Below are positions 8,185-15,137 of a stretch of 29,704 bases of DNA, piece after piece. The position numbers and the translations under genes were made by a program. Each line of letters opens with the position of its first letter. The first letter of the stretch is position 1. Source of the DNA: CF-161 sp035638495 (GTDB taxonomy: Bacteria; Chloroflexota; Dormibacteria; Dormibacterales; Dormibacteraceae); NCBI GenBank assembly GCA_035638495.1, contig DASQZW010000368.1, positions 1 to 29,704 on the forward strand, read 5' to 3'. Under the pieces are notes generated by a model. That model ran no database searches. It was not told where the DNA came from and saw only the letters and a list, made by a program, of their open reading frames with translations.

Positions 8185-8602
8185 CACCGAGGCGATCGCG
8201 CGGAGCTACTTCGAGAAGCTCATCAACGTCCACGACCTGGACTACATCCCGACGCTGTTCGACCCGAACATCCAGTTCCACGACCCGGCCATCATCCCCG
8301 GCGGCCAGGTGAGCGGTCACGACGGCGTCCGCGGCTTCTTCTCGAGCTTCTTCAGGGCATTTCCCGACGTGCAGTTCCAGATCGACGACCTGTTCACGCA
8401 GGAGCAAAAGGCGGCCATCCGGTTCACGTGGACGGCGACGCACCGCTTCAAGTTCCTCGACATCGACGTGACCGATCGCCACGTCTCGGTGCCCGGCATC
8501 GACATCTTCCACGTGACGGACGGCCGGATCAGCGAGGTGCGGGTGGCGTTCGACCGGGCGGAGCTGGTCGAGCAGCTGATCGGGATCCGGCACCCGCTGT
8601 AG
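8177..8602 (+). CDS. SnoaL-like / ester cyclase-type small protein
   Basis: This is a 141-residue alpha+beta-barrel type protein. ARSYFEKLINVHDLDYIPTLFDPNIQFHDP, a GHDGVRGFFSSFFRAFPDVQFQIDD stretch and a C-terminal VPGIDIFHVTDGRISEVRVAFD are the usual signature of SnoaL/polyketide-cyclase-like (NTF2-fold) proteins. Members bind small hydrophobic substrates, and some cyclise or isomerise oxidised intermediates. I chose GTG 8177 because GGGAGGGG lies just upstream; TTG 8162 is in frame but less likely. It overlaps the end of the oxidoreductase gene and sits four bases before the next. Its position suggests handling of an oxidised lipid intermediate. Confidence 0.8.
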   Translation: MADTEAIARSYFEKLINVHDLDYIPTLFDPNIQFHDPAIIPGGQVSGHDGVRGFFSSFFRAFPDVQFQIDDLFTQEQKAAIRFTWTATHRFKFLDIDVTDRHVSVPGIDIFHVTDGRISEVRVAFDRAELVEQLIGIRHPL

Positions 8603-8606
8603 GCCG

Positions 8607-9854
8607 ATGCCCCACCAGGTGGCGTTCACGGTCTGGGCCCGCATCCTGCCCGGCATGTCCGGCGGGCTGGATGGGCTCCTCCGCAGGGAGGGTGCCGCGC
8701 TCCTGCCGTTCGACCGGCTGGCGGGCGTCCACTTCGCCCGCCTGCTGATCGTGGACGACGGGGAGCGCGAGCCGGGCCTGCTGTTCACGATGGATGTCGA
8801 CGCCCCGCTCGAGGAGCGCCTGCGGGACCTGGTCGACCACGGCGCCGCCGGCCTCGACCGCGTCTTCGCCCACTGCGAGGGCTACCCGCCGCCGGACTCG
8901 CGGGTGCCCGCGTCGCGGACGTCCTACCTGCGGGCGCACCTGGTGGACGTCACCGTGTTCTACGCGCACGTGGTGGGCAGATCGCTCGAGCAGATCCGCC
9001 AGGAGGCCGGCCTGCGGACGGCGGTCGAGGATCACCTGGACGGCGCGGCGGCGGAGTGGCGCGGTCGCGGCGCGCGCGAGGTGCGGCGGATGATCCGCGC
9101 CTTCGTGGAGAGCGACCCGTCGCTCGCCTGGGCGCTTTCCGCGCCTGCACCCCCCGAGCCGGCGTTCCGCTGGCGCGAACGGCTGCACCTGGTCCTGGTG
9201 CCGCTGGTGCTGGTCGTGCTGCTCCCGCTGCTGGTTCCGGCCGTGCTGGTCTGGCTGGCCTGGCTGCGGCTCCACGAGCTGCGGGACCCCGAGCCGGACG
9301 TGAAGCTCGACACCGAGCGCCTGCGGGAGCTGCGCGACATGGAGGACTTCGGCCCCCAGAACCAGATCAGCACACTCTCGGAGATCAAGCCGGGCGCGTT
9401 CTGGCACCTCACGGCCTGGGTGTTCCTGGCCGTCGTAGCGAACTACATCTCTCGACATGTGTTCAACAGGGGCAGCCTTTCGGGGCTCCGGACGGTCCAC
9501 TTCGCGCGGTTCATGGTGCTCGGCCGGCCCCGCCGCGTGCTGTTCACGAGCTACTACGACGGCAGCCTCGAGAGCTACATGAACGACTTCATCGACAAGG
9601 TCGCATGGGTGCTGAACGGCGTGTTCGGCAACGAGTCGGGCTATCCGCGGACGCGCTGGCTGTTCGGCGCTGGCGCTCGCAACGAGACGGGCTTCAAGGC
9701 GTTCCTGCGGGGCCACCAGGTCCCGACGCAGGCCTGGTACTCGGCCTATCCGGACCTCACGGCCGTCAACGTGGACGCGAACGCCCGGCTCCGCGCGGGC
9801 CTGGCCGGGGACATGAGCGAGTCTGAGGCCGAGGCGTGGCTGCAGCTGCTGTGA
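8607..9854 (+). CDS. Unrecognised membrane protein with internal duplication, coupled to DyP gene
   Basis: I do not recognise this 415-residue protein. It has a strongly hydrophobic segment around residues 193-220 and a second one around 266-285. The stretch starting HFARLLIVDD at residue 42 and the stretch starting HFARFMVLG at residue 298 look like two copies of one module. Both have HFAR, then LLFT or VLFT, a conserved leucine run, a D-L-V-D or D-F-I-D element, VF and GYP, in the same order over about 55 residues. Paired ferredoxin-like (dimeric alpha-beta barrel) domains are one possible reading. The ATG is four bases after the previous stop, and the end forms a GTGA overlap with the DyP peroxidase gene, so a joint function with a heme peroxidase is likely. 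Confidence 0.75.
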   Translation: MPHQVAFTVWARILPGMSGGLDGLLRREGAALLPFDRLAGVHFARLLIVDDGEREPGLLFTMDVDAPLEERLRDLVDHGAAGLDRVFAHCEGYPPPDSRVPASRTSYLRAHLVDVTVFYAHVVGRSLEQIRQEAGLRTAVEDHLDGAAAEWRGRGAREVRRMIRAFVESDPSLAWALSAPAPPEPAFRWRERLHLVLVPLVLVVLLPLLVPAVLVWLAWLRLHELRDPEPDVKLDTERLRELRDMEDFGPQNQISTLSEIKPGAFWHLTAWVFLAVVANYISRHVFNRGSLSGLRTVHFARFMVLGRPRRVLFTSYYDGSLESYMNDFIDKVAWVLNGVFGNESGYPRTRWLFGAGARNETGFKAFLRGHQVPTQAWYSAYPDLTAVNVDANARLRAGLAGDMSESEAEAWLQLL

Positions 9855-11251
9855 CGGGGCCGCTCGACCTGGAGGATGTGCAGGGACTCGTGCTGCGCGG
9901 TTACGGGAAGCTGCGCGCCGCGCGCTATCTCCTGTTGCGGATCGGCGACCAGGCCGCGGCCCGGGGCTGGCTGCGCGACCTGGCCGGCCGCGTGACGACT
10001 GCCCGGGAGTCGCCGGACGGGGCGGCCGTCAACGTGGCGCTCACCGCGGCCGGGCTGGCGGCGCTGGGCCTGCCGGCCTCGGCGCTGGCCGGGTTCTCGC
10101 CGGAGTTCGCGGAGGGCATGGCGAGCCCGCACCGCAGCCGGATCCTGGGCGACGTGGGGGAGAGCGCGCCGCAGCGGTGGGCCTGGGGCGCTCCCGGCGC
10201 CGCGCCGGTGCACGTCCTCCTGCTCCTGTTCGCCACCGACGACGTGGCGCTGGAGGCGCTTCACGACGGCCTGCGTTCCGGCGTGGAGACGGGCGGTCTG
10301 CGCGTCGTCGCCGTCCTCGACACGGTGGACCTCGGCGACCGCGAGCACTTCGGGTTCCACGACGGCATCTCGCAGCCGGTCATCGTGGGTTCCGGCCAGA
10401 CCGAGACGGCGATGAACACGATCCAGCCCGGCGAGTTCGTGCTCGGCTACGTGAACGAGCACGGCCAGGTGACCGAGCGGCCGACGCTCGAGCCGGAGGA
10501 CGATCCCGAGCGGCTCCTGCCGCGCGACCAGTCGCAGCGGCCCGACCTGGGCGGGAACGGCACGTACCTCGTGATGCGCCAGCTGCGGCAGGACGTCCGC
10601 GGCTTCTGGCGCTGGGCGGACGAGGCGTCCCGGGCGCCGGACGGCAGCCCCGACCCCGAGGCCATGACGCGGCTCGCGGCGAAGATGGTCGGACGCTGGC
10701 CGGGCGGCGCGCCGCTGGTGCTGGCGCCTGACCATGACGACCGCGAGCTGGCCACGGCCAACGACTTCGCCTACCAGGGGCCGGACGCTGACGGACTCCG
10801 GTGTCCGGTCGGCGCTCACGCACGCCGCGCCCACCCGCGTGACTCGCTCGACCCGAAGCCGGGTACGGAGCAGTCCATCGCGGTCGGCAAGCGACACCGC
10901 CTGATCCGGCGTGGACGCGAGTACGGCCCGGCGCCCGCGCCCGGCACCCTGTTCGACGCGGTGGACGACGAGGTCGACCGCGGCCTCCACTTCATCTGCC
11001 TGTGCGCCAACATCGCGCGGCAGTTCGAGTTCGTGCAGGCGACGTGGTTGACGAGCCCGAAGTTCGACGGCCTCCACGAGGACGACGACCCGCTGATCGG
11101 CGCGCGCGGGCGGGGCGCGGGGACGTTCCGGGTCCAGGGCAGGCCCGTCCGCCGGCGCCACCGGGACATGCCCCGGTTCGTGACCGTTCGCGGTGGCGGC
11201 TACTTCTTCCTGCCTGGCCTGCGAGCCCTCCGATACCTGTCTCGTACGTGA
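9851..11251 (+). CDS. DyP-type heme peroxidase
   Basis: This 466-residue protein carries the DyP signature GFHDGISQP with distal Asp171, and CPVGAHARRAHPRD with proximal heme ligand His323, followed by the Arg-rich KRHRLIRRGREYG. The C-terminal part (RGLHFICLCANIARQFEFVQ, GGGYFFLPGLRALRYLS) is also typical of DyP enzymes. These use H2O2 to oxidise bulky substrates in a heme- and Asp/Arg-dependent way. No Tat or Sec signal is visible. GTG 9851 was chosen for its 4-base overlap with the previous stop; GTG 9836 is in frame. As the last gene of the operon it may consume peroxides, including fatty-acid hydroperoxides, made upstream. That substrate is an inference. Confidence 0.92.
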   Translation: MTGPLDLEDVQGLVLRGYGKLRAARYLLLRIGDQAAARGWLRDLAGRVTTARESPDGAAVNVALTAAGLAALGLPASALAGFSPEFAEGMASPHRSRILGDVGESAPQRWAWGAPGAAPVHVLLLLFATDDVALEALHDGLRSGVETGGLRVVAVLDTVDLGDREHFGFHDGISQPVIVGSGQTETAMNTIQPGEFVLGYVNEHGQVTERPTLEPEDDPERLLPRDQSQRPDLGGNGTYLVMRQLRQDVRGFWRWADEASRAPDGSPDPEAMTRLAAKMVGRWPGGAPLVLAPDHDDRELATANDFAYQGPDADGLRCPVGAHARRAHPRDSLDPKPGTEQSIAVGKRHRLIRRGREYGPAPAPGTLFDAVDDEVDRGLHFICLCANIARQFEFVQATWLTSPKFDGLHEDDDPLIGARGRGAGTFRVQGRPVRRRHRDMPRFVTVRGGGYFFLPGLRALRYLSRT

Positions 11252-11266
11252 TACGATCTATCGTGT
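11251..11266 (+). promoter_or_regulatory. Inverted repeat at a probable leaderless promoter; candidate PadR operator
   Basis: ATACGAT-CT-ATCGTGT is a near-perfect inverted repeat (6 of 7 positions) in a locally AT-rich patch just after the DyP stop. TACGAT at 11252-11257 can serve as a -10 box, which would start transcription almost at the GTG at 11265. That suggests a leaderless message. A PadR-family gene is the second gene of this unit, so autoregulation at this site is a reasonable inference. Confidence 0.45.
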
Positions 11267-11852
11267 GACGATCCAAACGGTATCGCTCGCCGCGGACCTC
11301 GCGATGCTGTCGAGCGGAACCGCGCTGGTCGTCCTCGCCGTGGCCGCGGCGGTGCAGCTGGTGCGGCGCCGCCGGCGCTCGGCAGCCGGGCTGGCCTGCG
11401 CGGCGGGCGCCTTGATCGCCGTGTACGGCGCCGCGCTCGTCGCGGCGGGGCTGGCCGGCAGTGCACGTCAGCTGCGCCCCGGCGACACCAAGTGCTTCGA
11501 CGACTGGTGCGCGGCCATGGTCACGGCGCGGCAGGACGTCGCGTCGGGCACGCTGCTCGTCGACGTGCAGCTGCAGAACCGCGGTCGTGGGCGGGCGATG
11601 CGCGCGAATCTGGCGCGCGCCTACGTGGAGCTGCCGGGCGGCGGCCGGGTCGCGCCGCGGGACGGAAGCGCCCTCCAGGCGCTGCTGCAGCCGGGGGAGC
11701 GGGCCGACGTGTCGCTGACGTTCCTCGTGCCGTCCGGCCAGCGGGGCGTCCGGTTCGTGGTCGTCGAGGGCGCCGGGACCCTCGGGCCCGGAACGTTCGA
11801 GATCGGAGGCGAGGGCAGCCCGTTCCACGGCGTCGCGGGCTGGCCGCTGTGA
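11265..11852 (+). CDS. Membrane-anchored protein with DUF4352-like extracellular domain
   Basis: This is a 195-residue protein with two hydrophobic helices (about residues 10-30 and 41-62) separated by RRRRRS, then a beta-rich domain. The segment VASGTLLVDVQLQNRGRGRA followed by LQPGERADVSLTFLVPSGQRGVRFVV has the pattern of DUF4352-like immunoglobulin-type domains, which are usually extracytoplasmic. Two Cys (CFDDWC) begin the domain and could bond. The function is unknown. GTG 11265 follows a -10-like TACGAT directly and needs no leader; an in-frame GTG lies further upstream but overlaps the DyP gene. The end forms a GTGA overlap with the PadR gene. Confidence 0.65.
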   Translation: MTIQTVSLAADLAMLSSGTALVVLAVAAAVQLVRRRRRSAAGLACAAGALIAVYGAALVAAGLAGSARQLRPGDTKCFDDWCAAMVTARQDVASGTLLVDVQLQNRGRGRAMRANLARAYVELPGGGRVAPRDGSALQALLQPGERADVSLTFLVPSGQRGVRFVVVEGAGTLGPGTFEIGGEGSPFHGVAGWPL

Positions 11853-12172
11853 AGCAGACCGAGGGCATCGGCGGCCTGGGACGGTTCGCCGAGCCGGCCG
11901 TGCTCGTGCTGGTCAGCGTCGCGGACCAGCCCAAGCACGGATACGCGATCGCCGCGGACGTGGAGCGCTTGAGCGGGGTGCGCCTGGGCCCGGGCACCCT
12001 CTACGGCGCGATCGCCCGGCTGGAGGAGCGCGGCCTCATCGAGCCGGTGCCGTCGGAGGACCGCCGGCGCCCCTACCGGCTGACGCCACCCGGCGCGGAG
12101 GCGCTGCGGGGGCACCTGGAGCTGCTGGAGCGCGTCACGACGGCCGGCCGCCGCCGGCTCGCGCGAGCGTGA
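11849..12172 (+). CDS. PadR-family transcriptional regulator
   Basis: This is a 107-residue winged-helix protein of PadR type. PAVLVLVSVADQPKHGYAI, then GVRLGPGTLYGAIARLEERGLIEPV, then RRPYRLTPPGAEAL is the standard helix-turn-helix and wing signature. It is short, with only a brief C-terminal dimerisation helix (LELLERVTTAGRRRLARA), as in many one-helix PadR-s1 members. Both ends have GTGA overlaps (with 11265-11852 and with 12169-12657), so it is made together with its two membrane partners. PadR proteins usually repress their own operon; the inverted repeat at 11251-11266 is the natural candidate site. Confidence 0.9.
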   Translation: MKQTEGIGGLGRFAEPAVLVLVSVADQPKHGYAIAADVERLSGVRLGPGTLYGAIARLEERGLIEPVPSEDRRRPYRLTPPGAEALRGHLELLERVTTAGRRRLARA

Positions 12173-12657
12173 GGGCACTGCTCCGGCTCTACCCGCGGCG
12201 CTGGCGAGCCCGGTACGGCGAGGAGTTCGCGATCATCCTGGCGGCCACGCCGCCGGGCCCGGGGACGGTGCTCGATGTGGTCCGGGGCGCGCTGGACGCC
12301 CACGTGCGCGAGACGCGCCGGGGGCCGCTCGTCCGCTGGGCGCTGCTGGCGCTCTGCGCGGTGGTGGTCGGCTGGCTGAACCTCCACACGACCGACGACG
12401 TGCAGCCGGTAGCCGCCGCGCTGCTCGTGTTCGGCTTCGCCTTCGGCGTGCACCGTCCGGCGCGGGCCTGGTGCTCCGGTGCGGCGCTGTTCGCCGCGGT
12501 GCCGGTGTCCGGGGCCTGGGCGGATCTGGCCGCGAACCACCTGAGCCTGGGCGGAGCGGCGCCGGTCCTCGAGTCGGTCATCGCGCTGATCCCGGCGCTG
12601 CTGGGAGCGTACACGGGAGCTGCCGTGGGTTGGGGGGTGCGCCGGGCTCGAGCTTGA
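12169..12657 (+). CDS. PadR-associated membrane protein
   Basis: This 162-residue protein begins MRALLRLYPRRWRARYGEEF, a beginning I associate with membrane proteins encoded directly after PadR regulators in actinobacteria. An amphipathic start is followed by about four hydrophobic helices (from residue 55 to 155). No enzymatic motif is visible. It overlaps the PadR gene by four bases. It may act as a membrane sensor or output partner of the regulator, which is an inference from gene order. Confidence 0.7.
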   Translation: MRALLRLYPRRWRARYGEEFAIILAATPPGPGTVLDVVRGALDAHVRETRRGPLVRWALLALCAVVVGWLNLHTTDDVQPVAAALLVFGFAFGVHRPARAWCSGAALFAAVPVSGAWADLAANHLSLGGAAPVLESVIALIPALLGAYTGAAVGWGVRRARA

Positions 12658-12696
12658 GTGGAGATTCTCACGATGTCTCGGCTCCTGAGCGTTCAC

Positions 12697-12770
12697 GACG
12701 CGATGGCCGCCGTAACGCTGCCGCCATGCTCAACCACATACCGAGGGGTACGTGGTTGCCGCATCGCGTC
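12697..12770. repeat. Nested palindromic element upstream of the repeat-protein gene
   Basis: The ends GACGCGATG (12697-12705) and CATCGCGTC (12762-12770) are perfect 9-bp inverted repeats. Inside, CAACCAC (12731-12737) pairs with GTGGTTG (12752-12758), and TACC (12739-12742) pairs with GGTA (12747-12750) around a GAGG loop. It lies in the 238-base gap between the PadR unit and the secreted repeat protein. It may be a structured leader, an RNA, or a small inverted-repeat element. The rest of this gap has CTGAA-CAGTA-TTCAG at 12774-12788 and a C-rich stretch before the ribosome-binding site. Confidence 0.5.
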
Positions 12771-12895
12771 ACCCTGAACAGTATTCAGTAGCAGCGGCCG
12801 CGGGGTGCTGTGGGGAGCGCCGGGCGGCGGCCGCCCTCAGAAACCCAGCGTCCGCGCCCCCTGGCGGGACGCCGAGAGAGGAAGGAGAAATCCTT

Positions 12896-13873
12896 ATGAC
12901 GAGGCTCGTTCGGGCCCTGGTCGCGCTGGCAGGCACCGTGCTCGTGACGCTGGCGCTGGCGCCGCTGACGTCCGCCTCCGCCACCGACGGCATGTTTGCG
13001 CGGGACGTCCTGCAGTTCGACACCGCGTTCGCCAACGTGTCGCCGTTCATCGGCGCGAACGGCGCCATCCGGGGCGTGACCGCGGCGCCGTTCCCGTGGG
13101 CCATCCGGTCGATTCACGGCGACCTGGACGCCAACGGCCAGCTGACCGTGGACGTGGACCACCTGGTGCTCGCCAACGACCCGGCCGTTCCGGCCAACCT
13201 GCGCGGCACCAACCCGGTGCCGTTCTTCGCTGCGATCGTGAGCTGCGAGACGTCCGTGAACGGCACGGTCGCCGTCTCCAACGTGACCAGTGCCAACTTC
13301 CGGGCCACCATGCCGGGAGGCAACGCGTTCATCCACCAGCGGCTGTCGCTGCCGCACCCGTGCGCCGCTCCGGACGTCTTCATCACCTCGCCGAACGGCG
13401 GCGTCTGGTTCGCGGCGACCGGGACCGCCGGCTCCTCGGAGCGGGACGTCCTGCAGTTCGACACGATGTTCGCCAACGTCTCGCCGTTCATCGGCGCGGC
13501 CGGCACCATCACGGGCGTCACCGCGGCGCCGCTGCCGTGGCAGATCAACCGCGAGATCCGCGGTGATCTCGACGCCGACGGCCACCTGAGCATCGACGTC
13601 GACGGCCTGGTGCTCGCCAACGACCCTGCGGTGCCCGCCAACCTGCGCGGCACCAACCCCGTGCCCTTCTTCGCCGGCGTCGTCACCTGCCGGACCAACG
13701 TCAACGGGAAGGTCGCGGCGGTTCGGTCGACCACGGCCAACTTCCCGGCCTCGGCGCAGGGCAACGCGCGGATCCGCGCCACGCTCTCGCTGCCGTCGCC
13801 CTGTGCAACTCCGTACGTGTTCGTGACGTCGCCCAACGGCGGCGTGTGGTTCGCCGTCACCGGCAACAAGTAG
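12896..13873 (+). CDS. Exported protein of two tandem 147-residue repeats
   Basis: This is a 325-residue protein with a Sec signal peptide (MTRLVRALVALAGTVLVTLALAP, probable cleavage after TSASA near residue 28). The rest is two copies of one module. Each begins RDVLQFDTxFANVSPFIGA, continues GDLDAxGxLxxDVDxLVLANDPAVPANLRGTNPVPFF, and ends VF(I/V)TSPNGGVWFA. The GDLDANG/GDLDADG segment is rich in Asp and could bind calcium, which is a guess. Each repeat has two Cys in equivalent places. I do not recognise the family. ATG 12896 has a good GAAGGAG site 8 bases upstream. It is probably monocistronic, with a hairpin after the stop. Confidence 0.8.
   Translation: MTRLVRALVALAGTVLVTLALAPLTSASATDGMFARDVLQFDTAFANVSPFIGANGAIRGVTAAPFPWAIRSIHGDLDANGQLTVDVDHLVLANDPAVPANLRGTNPVPFFAAIVSCETSVNGTVAVSNVTSANFRATMPGGNAFIHQRLSLPHPCAAPDVFITSPNGGVWFAATGTAGSSERDVLQFDTMFANVSPFIGAAGTITGVTAAPLPWQINREIRGDLDADGHLSIDVDGLVLANDPAVPANLRGTNPVPFFAGVVTCRTNVNGKVAAVRSTTANFPASAQGNARIRATLSLPSPCATPYVFVTSPNGGVWFAVTGNK
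13001..13870 (+). repeat. Two tandem copies, 441-base period
   Basis: CGGGACGTCCTGCAGTTCGA occurs at 13001 and again at 13442, 441 bases (147 codons) apart, and the two halves stay similar to the stop codon. Protein similarity is higher than DNA similarity. That points to an old duplication kept by selection rather than a recent one. Confidence 0.85.
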
Positions 13874-13880
13874 CCGGGCC

Positions 13881-13908
13881 CGGGCGCCGGCCCCCACGCC
13901 GGCGCCCG
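13881..13908. terminator. Bidirectional terminator hairpin between convergent genes
   Basis: CGGGCGCCGGC (13881-13891) and GCCGGCGCCCG (13898-13908) form a perfect 11-bp stem with a 6-base CCCCAC loop. It sits in the 42-base gap between the convergent repeat-protein and thioesterase genes. No T-run flanks it, but position and stability fit termination on both strands. Confidence 0.6.
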
Positions 13909-13915
13909 GACACCG

Positions 13916-14359
13916 TCAGCCCTGGCTGAGGGCCTTTCCGCCGACCTCCCGGTCGCTGGCCATACAGAGCAGCCGGACCTGGCCTTTCGCGACCAGCTGC
14001 TCATCGTCGTCCCGGATCCATGCCTCCCAGACCTGTGTGGTCCGGCCTCGCGTCACGGGCCGCGCCGTCCCGTGCAGCCGGCCCGTCCGGACCGCCCGGA
14101 GGAACGACGTGGTGTTCTCCAGCCCCACGACGGTCTGGCCCCGCGGCCGGGCCACGAGGGCCGCTCCCAGCGACGCCAGCGTCTCGACGACCCCGCAGTG
14201 GACCCCGCCGTGCACGATGCCCAGGCCCTGGTGGTGCTTCTCGGTGACCTCCCACTCGCAGGTCACCTCGTCGGGCGTGGCCTTCAGGATGGTGATGCCC
14301 ATCTCCCGCACCCAGCCCGTCGGCAGCGCGTTCAGGTACGTCGCGAGATCGTCGATCAT
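13916..14359 (-). CDS. Hotdog-fold thioesterase, PaaI-like
   Basis: This is a 147-residue protein starting MIDDLATYLNAL. The motif GIVHGGVHCGVVETLAS is the PaaI/4HBT signature, with the HGG turn and the catalytic Glu in VVETLAS. GLENTTSFLRAV and GRTTQVWEAWI are the usual following strands. It should hydrolyse an acyl- or aryl-CoA thioester; the substrate is not clear. An upstream extension is open but would run through the divergent gene, so the internal ATG at 14359 is preferred. The start lies 28 bases from the divergent ATG at 14388, so the two probably share a promoter region. Confidence 0.85.
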   Translation of the reverse strand: MIDDLATYLNALPTGWVREMGITILKATPDEVTCEWEVTEKHHQGLGIVHGGVHCGVVETLASLGAALVARPRGQTVVGLENTTSFLRAVRTGRLHGTARPVTRGRTTQVWEAWIRDDDEQLVAKGQVRLLCMASDREVGGKALSQG

Positions 14360-14387
14360 CGGTCGTCCAGCGTACCCTCTGGCCGAC

Positions 14388-15137
14388 ATGACCGACCGGG
14401 TGCGCACCCTCCGGGACGCCGCCGCGTTCGTCGACCGCGCCGGGCTGGCGCTCGTCTTCGCGAAGGCCGGCGTCCCTCTCCCGTCGCTGCACGAGGCCGT
14501 CGCGGGGCCGGACGCCCGGTGGGTGGACGAGCGCGAGGACGGGAAGCTGGCGATGACCCCCGACCTCGCGAAGGTCTGGGCGTGGAAGGACGAGCTGGCC
14601 GAGGCCCGTCTTGCCTGCGCCGGCAAGCACGTGCGAGGCTGGCCGGCGCTGGTCTCGCTGACGCTCCTGCCGTCGCTCTACGCGCTGACGGGTCGCGCTG
14701 GCGGGCCGGCGGACTTCCGCGACGTCGTGCTGCCGCCGCTCGAGCGGGAGGTCGCCGAGGCGGTGCTCGAAGCCGCACCCGCCGACGCGCTCGAGGTCCG
14801 GCGGGCCGTGGGCGTCCGCGACGCCCGGCGGGTCGCCCGGGCCATCGACTCGCTGCAGCGCCAGCTCGTCCTGACCCGGGCGGGCACGATCAAGCGGGAG
14901 CAGGGCTGGCCGGGCACCGCGTACGACGTGCTGCCCCGCCGCTACCGCGTGGACCGGCTTCCGAAGCCCGACGAGGCCCGTGCGCGCCTGGCGGCAGCGG
15001 TGCTGCGGACCGCGAGCGAGCTGTCGTCGGCAGACCTGGCGCGCGTGCTCGGATTCACTCGGGCTGAGGCCGCTGTCGCGCTGGACCGGGCGAAAAGCGA
15101 AGGGCCCGGCACGCGCCGGGCCCTTCTGCCTCCGTAA
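14388..15137 (+). CDS. AlkZ-related winged-helix protein
   Basis: This is a 249-residue protein. DAAAFVDRAGLALVFAKAGVPLPSLHEAVAG and VWAWKDELAEARLACAGKHVRG resemble the AlkZ-related group of winged-helix proteins as I recall it. A repeat of winged-helix-like segments follows (VREAVLEA-type helices near 120-165 and SELSSADLARVLGFTRAEAAVALDRA at 213-238). AlkZ proper is a DNA glycosylase for crosslinks; whether this relative has that activity is unknown. The last dozen codons are formed by a strong hairpin (15099-15126) that looks like a terminator, so the C-terminus as read may be incidental. ATG 14388 fits the family start. Confidence 0.6.
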   Translation: MTDRVRTLRDAAAFVDRAGLALVFAKAGVPLPSLHEAVAGPDARWVDEREDGKLAMTPDLAKVWAWKDELAEARLACAGKHVRGWPALVSLTLLPSLYALTGRAGGPADFRDVVLPPLEREVAEAVLEAAPADALEVRRAVGVRDARRVARAIDSLQRQLVLTRAGTIKREQGWPGTAYDVLPRRYRVDRLPKPDEARARLAAAVLRTASELSSADLARVLGFTRAEAAVALDRAKSEGPGTRRALLPP

